Source: Antedon bifida
Taxonomy: Eukaryota; Echinodermata; Crinoidea; Comatulida; Antedonidae
Length of the DNA stretch: 64,000 nt
Direction: 5' to 3'
NCBI GenBank assembly: GCA_963402885.1
Contig: OY727101.1
Coordinates: 14,918,417-14,982,416, forward strand
Shown here: positions 57,501 to 64,000 of the stretch, piece after piece
How positions within the stretch are numbered: position 1 is the stretch's first letter
How the letters are laid out: each line of letters starts with the position of its first letter
Notes under the pieces: model-generated
Database searches by the model: none
Seen by the model: the letters and a program-made list of their open reading frames with translations, nothing else
What the model was told of the DNA's origin: nothing
Position numbers and translations under genes: made by a program

Positions 57501-59990
57501 ATCATATTATAAGTAGTAGTAATAAATATGCAATTATTCCTACAGATACTTGTACAATACTATGCTTGTACACAATATAAACAAAGGAAATTTATAGGCT
57601 GTAAAGTTTAATTTAATTGTAAAATCATAATGTTTAGCTGTGTTTATTCATTAAAATTAACTTTAAAAAAATGTAGTTTGTGAATAAAGTTCTTGCTATT
57701 ATCAATCAGCAATAAAACATTTCTCTAATGGGTTCACAAAAACTCTGGGAAAAAGAATCTGGGATGGATGGCAAAAGGCCCTTTTCTGTCTATGGTATTC
57801 TAATAATAATACTAATGGCATATTGTACAAGACTGGGTTGAAATTAACTTCAATTATTATTATTACATTCAAAGAATTCAGAGTCTAGATTTTATTTAAA
57901 ATTAATCTAAAAAGTGCTCTGATCTTCACAAAAAAAATATAATTGTCACAATATAAAAAAAAATAATAGAAAATAAAAAAGCATTAGAAAGAACTAGGAA
58001 AAAAATCGTAGAGCATTTAGTTGCTGAAAAGTATATTCTACTTTTCAGTAACTAAATGCTGAATGCATAGGCCTATAACTCCCTGCCTATACTATCAATG
58101 ACCACAAAGGAACCACTTTAGTGCATGCAATCCTAGCAGAGGTACGGTTGCACTACCATATGGTTGGCACTCCTTCACATAATCCCATTTAACATTTAAA
58201 AACTAATATTAAATAATATCTAGAGTACTCACAATCACTATTTTCTATGGTTACCATAATTCCTAAAAAAAATCCCTATGAAGGTATTTCATAAAGTACT
58301 ATGTAATAATATTGAATACCACCATTAGTTTTTGGTGGTTCAATAAACATAAACATAACACTGTGTTATTATTTTGTTCATTCTTTTGAATTCAACAAGT
58401 GAAAGGCAAACATAGGAATCTTCCATTTTATAATAGGTGTTCATAAAGAAATTGTAAATGGGATAAAATAATATAAAAATAAAGGTAATACTGTAGAAGG
58501 TACTTTTTCTGTATTTCAATTGTTTTTAAGTCTTGTTCATCGCCATATTTTTATGTTCCATGCAATGCTCAGTGTAAGCTGAATGCGACCTAGGATTCTA
58601 TATGTACATTTTTAAAAATTTTTAACATGGACAGTTGAATATATAATACAAGCATGGATAAGATAAGAGGTGAGTATAGTTTAATATATATGTGAGTAAA
58701 AAGTGTAGACAAGATGGATGGATGGTAAGTTGGTTATTGGCACTTGAGTGATGGTTGGCATGTGGATAGATGGGCATCTGTATAATAGTACCATAAATCT
58801 TCTAATTTGTAACCCTCGGTTATTATTCTTTGATTGTTGTTTAGGGTGGGTTACTATTAGAAGGGGGGTTACTATTAGAGTAGTGGGTTACTATTACCTT
58901 AAAATAGTAACCCACCTCAACTTTCCAGTCAGCAACTCATAGCAAAATAATAAAACAGTACAGTACTTTATTTTATAAACTCAAAAACACTCAATCCTTC
59001 CCCACTCCAGAGATCAACATGCATAATGCATAAGGAGATAATTGTCGTATTCGATTGGGAACTTTCATTGTCAACGTAAAGATTCGTTGAGTACTTTTTG
59101 TATTCGAATTGTAAATTTGTGCTCAACAGAAAGTCATTCGAATAGAAAACGTTGACAACGAAAGCTTTTTCGTTAAGAACAATCTCAACGCTCAAAATAG
59201 TCCGTTAAAAAGTACTCAACGGAAAAACTACTCAACGGTCCACTCGACAATTGATTATCTCCTTATTTTCAAAATACGGCTGCATCATAAATGACCAGTC
59301 TTCATAATGTCATTTTGTCAATAGTTTTTGTGACTTTAATACTAATAGTAACCCCTGATTTTTTTTTGGAAAACAAATTATACCCATAAAATTGTTGGGG
59401 TACTTCACTAATTTTCATTTATTACGTACTGACTTACAGTTAGGGGCCTACAATCCAAATAAAAAGGCACAATATATAGGCTAAGTTGTTATGTTATGTC
59501 AAATTTACAGTTTTACCTTTCTGTGTTGGATGTAATTTGATGTTTGTTTTTTTTTATTTATAAATTTAATTATGTATGCTGCTGAAAAAAATATATTGAA
59601 ACAAAATTTTTTAATTAATTATTAATATTAAAATTATCAACAAAATTCATAAATAATAAAATTCAAATATGTTTAGCTAGGCCTAGGCCTAAAGCTAAAC
59701 TGTTAAAATATCACTTTTTCTAAGTAGGCCTAGTACTAGTAGGCCTTTTCACAGACAGTCTATGCTACATTCATTCATTTTAAAATCGTTTGCAATACTG
59801 CTAGGCCTTGTAGGTCCTACTGGGTGGGTGGACCTAATCGTATTGCACTACCCTAGGCTTCACTCGATACCCCTTCACTCACTTCCAACTAGCAGACGAC
59901 AATTTTCTAGGTAGGCCTAGGCCCCTACTATTAACTATCCAGTCACTTACCGTTTGCTACGTCTCCTGTTGTTGGTGCTACATCAGCCAT
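33487..59990 (-). CDS. SYT14: Synaptotagmin-14/16-type protein, transmembrane form
   Basis: SYT14/16 are atypical synaptotagmins whose C2 domains do not need Ca2+. Transmembrane-form exons are 59990-59951, 55395-55228, 54853-54689, 37352-37231, 36006-35593, 34630-34435 and 33800-33487, about 472 aa. Order: a short lumenal MADVAPTTGDVAN; one transmembrane helix (VFLTVVVVLLFMVILFFLYL); a Cys-rich juxtamembrane LCFANCGGCPC; a conserved acidic block SSSDSDDEMLLKYQQSL; C2A (MPSKRQRAKTRIREGENPEF, MRFRLFGTEKM); a Ser linker; C2B (GRLSVEILKGSHFKNLAAGR, KTSIRRGQPNPTFKETF); and the C-terminus GHQVCRWHALLEP. Expected Ca2+-binding Asp residues are not evident. Five other starts feed the 37352 exon. The single invertebrate gene would be pro-orthologous to both vertebrate genes. 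Further small exons in the 17-kb intron could be missed. Confidence 0.92.
34148..34380 (+). mobile_element. tRNA-derived SINE
   Basis: A clear pol III head: TAGCTTTGTGGTTAACATGC (A box) and CCAGGGTTCAATCCTGACC (B box), 30 bp apart. A body with TTGGTTTATAACCACG and GTGCTCGCTGTTGGATGAG follows, then an A/T-rich tail. It sits in the last intron of SYT14, opposite to the gene. Confidence 0.7.
34704..34740. repeat. Hairpin CTAGAGGG...CCTCTAG
   Basis: Arms CTAGAGGG and CCCTCTAG enclose GAGCTCGCTTCGCTCGCTC, itself a near palindrome (GAGCGAGCGAAGCGAGCTC inverted). It probably marks the end of a transposon. It lies in a SYT14 intron. Confidence 0.6.
34954..34978. repeat. Perfect hairpin CAGGGAGTTGT-TTT-ACAACTCCCTG
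   Basis: An 11-bp stem with a 3-base loop, in the same SYT14 intron as the hairpin at 34704. It shares its outer arm with those at 10557 and 12365. Confidence 0.75.
36215..36440. repeat. CTATTAAGGGG-family element, degraded
   Basis: Contains TACAAAGTGTCCCCTTAAATAG, CCTTAGGGGTGTTACC and ATTGTACTCTACAGGGATCC, matching the dispersed family. It lies in the intron before the C2A exon of SYT14. Confidence 0.35.
36973..37116. mobile_element. MITE with CAGTGGYGTAAC ends, intact
   Basis: Left end CAGTGGTGTAACGCAGAG, right end GCTGTTACGCCACTG, reverse complements apart from one transition over the outer 12 bp. Inside are CTGGAGGCCTTTGGCATTTT and CTCCGGGGCCCCTGGGTTTAG. A relative is at 681-830. It is in a SYT14 intron. 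Confidence 0.7.
37353..40122. other. SYT14 intron between common exon and exon 1A
   Basis: Contains one palindromic MITE. The rest is AT-rich, with no exon or repeat that I can support. Confidence 0.4.
37848..38006. mobile_element. Palindromic MITE, copy 5
   Basis: Left end AAAGCTCGGTCTACACTATC; right end GTTTGATGATAGTGTAAATAAGGCTT is damaged. The interior has two AAATATGGTAGTGATAT units. Confidence 0.8.
40123..40435 (-). CDS. SYT14: SYT14 alternative first exon 1A (MGCLSCC)
   Basis: Opens MGCLSCCANFSFGQPGFGIF and ends in a phase-1 donor (AGAG|GTAAAA) that joins the 37352 exon as G|TA. An in-frame TAG lies 12 bases before the ATG, so this is a true initiation exon rather than an internal one. 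Gly2 with Cys3, Cys6 and Cys7 fits dual acylation (N-myristoyl plus S-palmitoyl), as in Src-family N-termini; this is inference. The other 80 residues are polar and unlike any domain I know. Its 313-bp length equals exon 1 of gene B, whose N-terminus is similar. Confidence 0.8.
40436..42965. other. SYT14 interval between exons 1B and 1A
   Basis: Should hold the promoter of exon 1A. AT-rich; the only clear structure is a hairpin at 41949-41969 (GCGCCGGA...TCCGGCGC). The T-rich segment 42600-42800, ending AATAAAAGAACGAGAATAT, looks like a retrotransposon 3' end. Confidence 0.35.
41949..41969. repeat. GC-rich hairpin GCGCCGGA/TCCGGCGC
   Basis: Perfect 8-bp arms with a 5-base loop in an otherwise AT-rich intron. 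It could be a transposon end or a structured element. Confidence 0.55.
42966..43416 (-). CDS. SYT14: SYT14 alternative first exon 1B (MIYWILRCC)
   Basis: The frame can start at 43416 (MLELLVKVPVTK) or, by analogy with exons 1C and 1D, at the Met at 43380 (MIYWILRCCGFLHH). It ends in a phase-1 donor (GATA|GTAAGT), so the join codon is A|TA. The body is a two-fold internal repeat of about 57 residues. Both copies carry HH-PED-KME-SNLVTDSK, KWKSLEKSAL/MWKSLAKSAL and KDSSAE. The hydrophobic-then-CC start suggests palmitoylation and membrane docking. No known domain is visible. Confidence 0.75.
44030..44226 (+). mobile_element. Probable LINE 3' end with TGATT tail
   Basis: TTTGGAAATAAATGTTATTT followed by TGATTGATTGATTT is a typical non-LTR tail with a short terminal repeat. 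No coding remnant is recognisable. Confidence 0.45.
44405..44434 (-). pseudogene. Vestigial copy of SYT14 exon 1D start
   Basis: Reads MVCYVLKCL then stop. The first eight codons are the same as in exon 1D (MVCYVLKC). The plus-strand TTTAGCACATAACACACCAT is shared exactly with the exon 1D start near 46595-46615, and similarity extends into the leader (TGGTGACAA against TGATGACAA). The frame is closed by TAA two codons later, so this is a dead duplicate. Confidence 0.75.
44571..44811 (-). CDS. SYT14: SYT14 alternative first exon 1C (MEWLFHFCC)
   Basis: Starts MEWLFHFCCKCTPKYDEESV, chosen because it aligns with MIYWILRCC and MVCYVLKCC of the sister exons; the open frame continues upstream to 44883. 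It ends in a phase-1 donor (TCTG|GTATGT). After the Cys cluster the sequence is Ser-rich (SSKSLAKSYESTHSLSSSSE) and then has SFFNAFSPVSFFV. Palmitoylation of CC-KC is the likely membrane anchor. Confidence 0.72.
44846..45080. repeat. Duplicated leader upstream of exon 1C
   Basis: The stretch GGTCAAAGTACTG...AGCAATTCAA...CAGTCACCAA...CCATGAGG.AACTCT occurs at 44850-44925 and again, diverged, at 45002-45070. The second copy is farther upstream in transcript order. This looks like a local duplication of the exon 1C leader or promoter. Confidence 0.6.
45081..46386. other. SYT14 interval between exons 1D and 1C
   Basis: AT-rich, with no exon that I can support. The open frame 45581-45868 on the plus strand has no coding features. 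Confidence 0.35.
46387..46615 (-). CDS. SYT14: SYT14 alternative first exon 1D (MVCYVLKCCC)
   Basis: Starts MVCYVLKCCCSEQLDSEDEC, or six codons earlier at 46633. It ends in a phase-1 donor (GGTG|GTAAGT). The N-terminus combines a short hydrophobic run with four Cys in the first ten residues. A polar Ser/Thr/Lys segment follows, including SSECSSTSTSYSNGSTC. The partial copy at 44405 shows that this exon has duplicated. Confidence 0.78.
46634..47859. other. SYT14 interval between exons 1E and 1D
   Basis: Probable exon 1D promoter. Three diverged direct units AATATGTGTGCAAATA/AATACGAGTGCAAATA lie at 47565-47650. Nothing else is recognised. Confidence 0.35.
47860..48364 (-). CDS. SYT14: SYT14 alternative first exon 1E (MPLDDLF)
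   Basis: Starts MPLDDLFSTVGGKFSSIGDS (or four codons earlier) and ends in a phase-1 donor (GCAG|GTAAAA). Residues 5-45 are a repeating Ser/Thr/Gly segment with regularly spaced hydrophobics (SIGDSV twice, SVTTFFGL). This pattern fits an amphipathic helix of the lipid-packing-sensor or 11-mer type; that reading is inference. There are no N-terminal cysteines, unlike exons 1A-1D. The rest is acidic, with NNNND, then a basic/Ser stretch EIRRSRSPSV. No acceptor in the right phase precedes it, so it is an initiation exon. Confidence 0.78.
48960..49195. repeat. Tandem repeat of about 47-50 bp
   Basis: About four and a half units built of GAATGTCATAAAATGCATAT, ACAATAATTTAAATTATCAG and a T-run. Unit lengths differ through the T-run. 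Confidence 0.85.
49356..49480. repeat. Short tandem duplication, GTACTGGAACAAGTT
   Basis: AACACCAAAGTGTACTGGAA and AACACCAAACTGTACTGGAA lie about 80 bp apart, with a third partial CAGTACTGGAATGAGT between them. Confidence 0.6.
50069..50094. repeat. TA dinucleotide microsatellite
   Basis: About 13 uninterrupted AT units. Confidence 0.9.
51470..51580 (+). mobile_element. Probable retroelement tail
   Basis: TTCTTGGAAAGGCGTCATATAAAAGC followed by AATAATAGTAATAATAATA resembles the common non-LTR 3' end in which GGCGCYATATAAA is followed by AAT repeats. Confidence 0.4.
51870..52042. repeat. 21-bp minisatellite
   Basis: Eight nearly perfect copies of AATATAACTGTACATAACTGT. Translated on the minus strand it makes a repetitive MYSYITV frame that is not a gene. 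Confidence 0.92.
53028..53150. mobile_element. Second MITE-like family, copy 2
   Basis: GGGCCTGTTCAGACTTAAGT, ACCCAGGTAAGTTGGTTT, the inverse AAACCAACTTACTCTGGTAC, then TAACTAAAGTAGGCC. Same plan as 9349-9455, with better preserved inverted arms. Confidence 0.65.
53600..53830 (+). mobile_element. LINE 3' end
   Basis: The stretch AGTTTAAACCTGCTCTGAAAACTCACC can be read as a worn FK-ALKTHL motif, typical of the end of non-LTR reverse transcriptases. It is followed by GCTTTGCATTGTGCGCTATATAA and TTATTATTAT tails. Confidence 0.5.
54689..54853 (-). CDS. SYT14: SYT14 exon 3, conserved acidic segment
   Basis: Internal exon of the transmembrane form, phase 1 at both ends. It encodes GSYGYDEDESSSDSDDEMLL and KYQQSLSFGRLSRQPS, the counterpart of the SSSESEDEALGKYHEAL segment of vertebrate SYT14. 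This is the best evidence that the 55-60 kb exons belong to the same gene as the C2 exons. Confidence 0.85.
55228..55395 (-). CDS. SYT14: SYT14 exon 2, transmembrane helix
   Basis: Internal exon, phase 1 at both ends, so it can be skipped without breaking the frame. It encodes the single membrane span, the Cys-rich juxtamembrane segment (LCFANCGGCPC) and a Lys/Glu-rich run. Synaptotagmins are usually palmitoylated just inside the membrane at such cysteines. Confidence 0.85.
55495..55857. repeat. Homopurine 21-bp minisatellite, about 12-13 units
   Basis: Units of GGGAGGGAGAGAGGTGGGGAA; the last four read GGGAAGGAGAGAGG instead. The array then decays into GAGGAGGAAGAG. The plus strand is almost all purine for 360 bp, so the SYT14 transcript carries a long CU-rich tract about 100 bases upstream of the transmembrane exon. 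Triplex and G-quadruplex formation are possible. Confidence 0.95.
58012..58060. repeat. 22-bp-arm hairpin
   Basis: AGCATTTAGTTGCTGAAAAG and its inverse CTTTTCAGTAACTAAATGCT pair with one mismatch around a 5-base loop. It could be a miRNA-like hairpin or a tiny MITE; nothing decides between them. Confidence 0.7.
58844..58918. repeat. GGGTTACTATTAG cluster with hairpin
   Basis: Three direct copies of GGGTTACTATTA are followed by the inverse AATAGTAACCCACC. A further inverse copy, TACTAATAGTAACCCC, is at 59340-59355, so an element may span about 58845-59355 with the MITE at 59030 inside. Confidence 0.55.
59030..59266. mobile_element. MITE with ATAAGGAGATAAT ends
   Basis: Left end ATAAGGAGATAATTGTCG; right end CGACAATTGATTATCTCCTTAT. 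The interior has paired AAAAAGTACTCAACG and CGTTGAGTACTTTTTG, and ACGTTGACAACGAAAGC against TTTCATTGTCAACGT. It is in SYT14 intron 1, about 700 bp from the first exon. Confidence 0.75.
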
Positions 59991-60407
59991 TTTGTTTTTC
60001 TCTTTTCAATCCCACTTTTCTACTACGATATACAATGCTTATGGTACCCAAACCAAAAACAGGTACTACTGAATACCCACAAAATCGAATTTTAAAACGA
60101 TCGAACATCTTCACACGATTTTCTCCTGTCATGCAAATTTCCCTCGCACGTTGTTTCTTTTCATGACAGAGACATGGCAAGGTCATCAAAAGTATAATTT
60201 TTTTTGCATTAAATAAAATATTTAATACAAATAAAATATGGAATTATTATTAAAATATGTGTTTTTCCTTATTGTTAGTTATTGTTATATATTAAACATA
60301 TTATTTATGAACGTAACGAATAATGCATTAATATTAAAAACAATTTCATCATCCTCGACCTCATCACACAAAAAAACAACAAAAACGGACCCACTGGTTT
60401 TTTAAAA
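59991..60407. promoter_or_regulatory. Shared SYT14/OPA3 divergent promoter region
   Basis: Only 417 bp separate the SYT14 (transmembrane form) and OPA3 start codons on opposite strands, so a bidirectional promoter is likely. No TATA box at a usual position is evident. Confidence 0.55.
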
Positions 60408-61276
60408 ATGGTTGCATTTCCGATGATAAAATTAGTCTCTTTGGCTATGAAACAAATTAGTAAACCTCTTGCTAAACGTATTCAGATTTCAGCAAAGAAC
60501 AATAGTTTTTTAAGACGATATATATGTATGCCACCAGCTCAATGTAAGCCATTTCATGTTGTCAGGCTATCGCGACCTAGGCTTAATATCATGTTTGTTT
60601 TCTATTGTTACACCATCCAAGACCATCGGCAGGTTTTATCAGCGAATCAAAGTCAATTCGTACCACCTTATTTGTTTTCAATTTCATGTAGGCCGATTCC
60701 TTTCCATTGGTTTAAAGTTTATTTAGAGGGTTTGCCCTCTTTTAAGATCATTGAAAAAAATTAATTTTAGGACAAAGTTTTTACATTTTTAATTAAAAAT
60801 AATAGCATTTTATATATGACTATTGATTCCAACCGGGTCCAACCTTGTCATGAAAAGTCGAAATGTTTACAGTGATTTTGTGTTTTTATACTGTATTTAG
60901 AAAGTACAGTACTGTCATTTTTGAGCTGTTTCTTTTTCTAGTACACCATTGGTTAGAAGTAAACTTAAAGATGAGATCTCTAGGCCTTGGAAACCCAAAG
61001 AATGTAAAGCCTTTACCAGAAGAAGCTGCTGTAGAACTTGGAGCCGAGATGCTCGGTGAGGGCATCGTCTTTTCCGTGGCTGTTGGAACAATTGTCTTTG
61101 AATATTGGCGGCAGTCGAGGAAAGAGGAGCAAAAAGAGGACGTGCAAACAGAAGGAATTAGATCATTAAATGAACGAGTTTCAGAATTGGAAATATTATT
61201 AGAACAACAAGATGCGAGGTTACGAGAAATGAACAGAATAGTTGTTACGTTACCGTCCTCATCATCCAAAAAGTGA
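60408..61276 (+). CDS. OPA3: Optic atrophy 3 protein homologue
   Basis: OPA3 is a mitochondrial membrane protein needed for normal mitochondrial shape and lipid metabolism; human mutations cause optic atrophy and 3-methylglutaconic aciduria. Two exons, 60408-60543 and 60942-61276, join in phase (T|TA) for 156 aa (human 179). Family features are MVAFPMIKLVSLAMKQISKP, RRYICMPPAQ, HHWLEVNLKMRSLGL, KPLPEEAAVELGAEMLGEG and VFEYWRQSRKEE. A predicted coiled coil (SLNERVSELEILLEQQDARL) is at the C-terminus. The two-exon structure matches the vertebrate gene. The C-terminal tail is shorter than in human. Confidence 0.95.
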
Positions 61277-62660
61277 AGTGAAAGATTTAAACAAAACCTA
61301 AGGCTGTGTTCAGACTAGCGTATAAATCGTATGCGTGACGTGTTTGCACCAATTGACAGATAATGTTATATATACTGTAGCATTGATTACAAAACTGAGC
61401 AATTTGGAAGAAACACAAAAACATATTAACATCTCATTCTAAACAGTTAGAAAATGTAAATCTCAAATATGAAAATGAATCATAGAAATATAAGTTTTAA
61501 TTTAAAAATAGGATAATAAAATATAAATTTATAACAAAAGGAACAACCATGAAATAGGGAAATTAAAGTTACTGAAAACGTTTAGATGGTGGGTACAGTA
61601 TATTGCAGACAATATACAGTAGTGCAGTTGGCAATAATATTTAACAATTGCAATACAGAATTGTTGATGTGCTGTATAGGGACTATTTTAAGTAATAAAA
61701 TATTTATAATATACAATTTTGTAAATGTTGTCTGCATACATCATGTGTTTTACATTTCTACCATGTCACTTAAAATTTATTTTTATTCCTACTTTGTATC
61801 TGTATTTAATAAAAAGTTTAGACTTTCATCTATTTATAGAAAATTATTAAATAACCATGCTTTTTTATACTGATTTTATGATTCGTGCATGACCGATTTC
61901 ACTATAATAATCCATCAGGTAATATTGACCAGGTCAGTGTTTAATGCAGCTTTGTGTGTGCAATATCCAGGTCAGCATTACGTGACAGAGGTGTCAAAGT
62001 GACAATTTTTTGGGATATACTGCAGCCTTGTCAATGGTTTGTTTAAACTAATAAATAATGGTATGTTTGGAAGTATGACATTACAAAATTTCATTTTGAT
62101 CCTTGATAAAATAATATTTTCCCCATAAATTACTATTATTGTTACACTAAATAATACTTAAAATTACAATATTAAAAATGTTTCTTTCAACATTTGGGGA
62201 TGTGTATAGGATAGGGCTTGCTCTGAAAACATGGAAATAGTGAGAGTACCTTTGAAACATGTACTGACCACCGCCCTAAACCTATCTAATGATATGAGTA
62301 AAACTATAAAACCCAATCAAGGGCTCCACATTGACACTAAGTAATAAATATATATGCAGACAATAGCTTCAACAAGTTCTGTCATTTTCCCACACAACTA
62401 TTAGTTACGTTTGAATTCATTGGAATTTTATTGATTTTACCCAAAATCAATGTCTCACTAATTGAGGGAGCTATTTATTGGATATACAGTAGTATATGGT
62501 GGTTTATGTAGAGGGCATTGGCCTTAAGTCAATTCAAGCTAATAAACCAGAATCTATTGCAAGGCCCATTTGACATTTATTGTATACAGACATAATATGC
62601 AAATGTGGTTGCATTTACATTCAAAAAGTAACTTTAAGGTCATCTAAAAGCAAAGTATTC

Positions 62661-62952
62661 TTAAAGACCCATTCCCTACAATTTGTTAAAATAAAATAAC
62701 GTTTTGTTAAAATAATGCATATATATTACTTTAAAAACATTAAACCAGGTCATTCCTTGTCTTATCAATCCGCGCGCAATGCATGTTGGGATTTATAGCG
62801 AGCCACTAAAAATATTCAAATCGACTTATTTTTCACAATTTTAACCATTTAAAGACGAAAAAGTTATCTCAATAGGACCATATAGTATGTATTTTTACAT
62901 TAAATGTAGTTTGTGATCTTAAATTAAAAAAACATAGGGAATGGGTCTTTAA
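62661..62952. mobile_element. TTAA-flanked MITE with perfect 18-bp ends
   Basis: TTAAAGACCCATTCCCTA at the left and TAGGGAATGGGTCTTTAA at the right are exact reverse complements. If the outer TTAA is the target duplication, the terminal repeat is AGACCCATTCCCTA. This fits a piggyBac-type non-autonomous element. The interior is non-coding and has GCGCGCAATGCATGTTGGGA. Confidence 0.8.
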
Positions 62953-63189
62953 GATAGCTTACATGTGGGTATGCAAAGTAGTAGATGGAACATAAGGTTT
63001 AAACATTTTTTATTTCTACTTGGTGTAAAGAGCTGCAGAAAAAAAAGTCTAAAAAAATATGACCTCATTTGAGGTCAAATTAGGTGGAGCTAGAAAAAAG
63101 GGGCAGATGTCAAGATCTTTAAACAGAAGATTCCACATGAGACCAAGTGAAAAAATACATTTTACGAAGTACAAAAAGAAAAGATATAT

Positions 63190-63347
63190 GAATGTTACTA
63201 TCAATCTTTATGTGACAAAAAAATGTGATGTGCCCATATATGGACATGGAGATGTCATATCACTACCATATTTGATCATATCAATACCATATTTGGGCAC
63301 ATCACACTTTTTTGTCAAACTAGTTTGATAGTGTAGACAGGGCTTTA
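63190..63347. mobile_element. Palindromic MITE, copy 6
   Basis: The right end, AGTTTGATAGTGTAGACAGGGCTTT, is intact. The left end is worn down to TACTATCAATCTTTATGTGAC. The interior has two CATATTTG-type units. Confidence 0.8.
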
Positions 63348-64000
63348 TGCATGGATGGAGGTTATTAAAACACAGCCACTGTCACACACAGCCACTGTGC
63401 AATTGAGACTGGACCGTTTTTAGAGGTGTTTACCACCTGTTGGTCCCGATCCCTCACTAACAGTGTTAGTGAGAAGTTGAATAAATAAAAAAAATAAAAT
63501 AAAAAATTAGCATAAGTTATAAAAAATGTTTTAAAAGATGGGGAATAAAAAAAAGGTTTCATGCAACCCAAGAAATGAAATCCAGATATATATTAGGTTG
63601 GAAAATAATACTTTAGTTTTGGTGAAACTGCACACCACAAACATTAATAGTCTCTGATAACACATAAAATGGTAAGAAATATATCTGCAAAAAAATACCT
63701 GTTAATTAAAAATATATTTACACATTGTTACCGCACTACATTGTATTACAACTTTGTCAAATGTCAGAAAAATATATTTACAATTTCTACAAACTGATAA
63801 AATTCAAAATAGTTTACAGTTGTGACAGAAGAAATTATGTACAAGTCTTGCATTATGGTTTCATATATGAAATACTGTACAAAGTTTCCAGAATTATTTG
63901 CCAACTTGAAAGAATGAAAAGTTGCGAAGCATGTCCATGCACTTTCCACTCTGCGCCAATAGCTGTATGAGAAACGTAGTGTTTGTTTTGCGTGGTCTTC

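Larger units (their letters stand above)
55858..59029. other. SYT14 intron 1
   Basis: No exon supported. It contains hairpins at 58012 and 58882 and a MITE after 59030. The segment 57057-57115 (CACACTCCTC...GAGTGTG and GAGTGATCGCACTCGCTCAC) is also hairpin-rich. Confidence 0.4.
61277..64000. other. Intergenic region, repeats only
   Basis: No gene recognised on either strand. It contains two MITEs and AT-rich DNA. Short frames at 61586, 63059 and 63725 have no coding character, and the one at 63059 runs through a MITE. Confidence 0.5.

Noticed and set aside
60886..61269. 127-aa frame on the minus strand
   Set aside because: Antisense shadow of OPA3 exon 2.
63059..63328. 89-aa frame on the plus strand
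   Set aside because: The second half runs through a MITE and the first half has no recognisable feature.

Overview
This is a piece of an animal nuclear genome. It is AT-rich, has small coding exons with GT-AG introns, and carries many short inverted-repeat transposons, tRNA-derived SINEs and LINE 3' ends. The gene set (SYVN1/HRD1, SPDYA, TMEM26, SYT14/16, OPA3) is metazoan. SPDYA, TMEM26 and a SYT14-type synaptotagmin together suggest an invertebrate deuterostome, and an echinoderm is my best guess; the class is inference only. I predicted all gene models by eye from splice sites, reading phase and remembered family features; no search was run.

Layout. 0.5-6.5 kb (-): SYVN1/HRD1, an ER-membrane ubiquitin ligase with an intact RING; its 3' end may lie outside the window. 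7.3-9.6 kb (+): SPDYA (Speedy/RINGO), head-to-head with SYVN1. 9.6-13.9 kb: intergenic, with hairpins, transposon copies and one small unidentified ORF (-). 14.0-16.6 kb (+): TMEM26. 16.6-19 kb: a minisatellite and a SINE-like element. 19.1-21.8 kb (-) and 24.5-27.6 kb (+): two unnamed single-C2-domain genes, head-to-head. 27.6-33.4 kb: mostly repeats plus a small possible gene. 33.5-60.0 kb (-): a SYT14/SYT16-type synaptotagmin. 60.4-61.3 kb (+): OPA3, head-to-head with the SYT14 promoter. 61.3-64 kb: repeats only.

The most interesting feature is the synaptotagmin region. The three C2 genes share intron phases (phase 1 into the linker exon, phase 0 into the C2A exon) and SYT14-type C2A sequence, so they look like a local gene family. 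The large gene has the usual transmembrane 5' exons (start at 60 kb) and also five separate ATG-bearing exons between 40 and 48.4 kb. All five end in a phase-1 splice donor that fits the same downstream exon. Four of them begin with a cysteine cluster, which suggests membrane attachment by acylation; the fifth begins with a Ser/Thr-rich segment likely to form an amphipathic helix. A broken copy of one of these exons remains nearby. The locus appears to swap membrane anchors on a common pair of C2 domains by alternative promoter use, an arrangement I do not know from described synaptotagmins.

At least six palindromic transposon families are present, several in introns of these genes. One is found in six copies plus a fragment.
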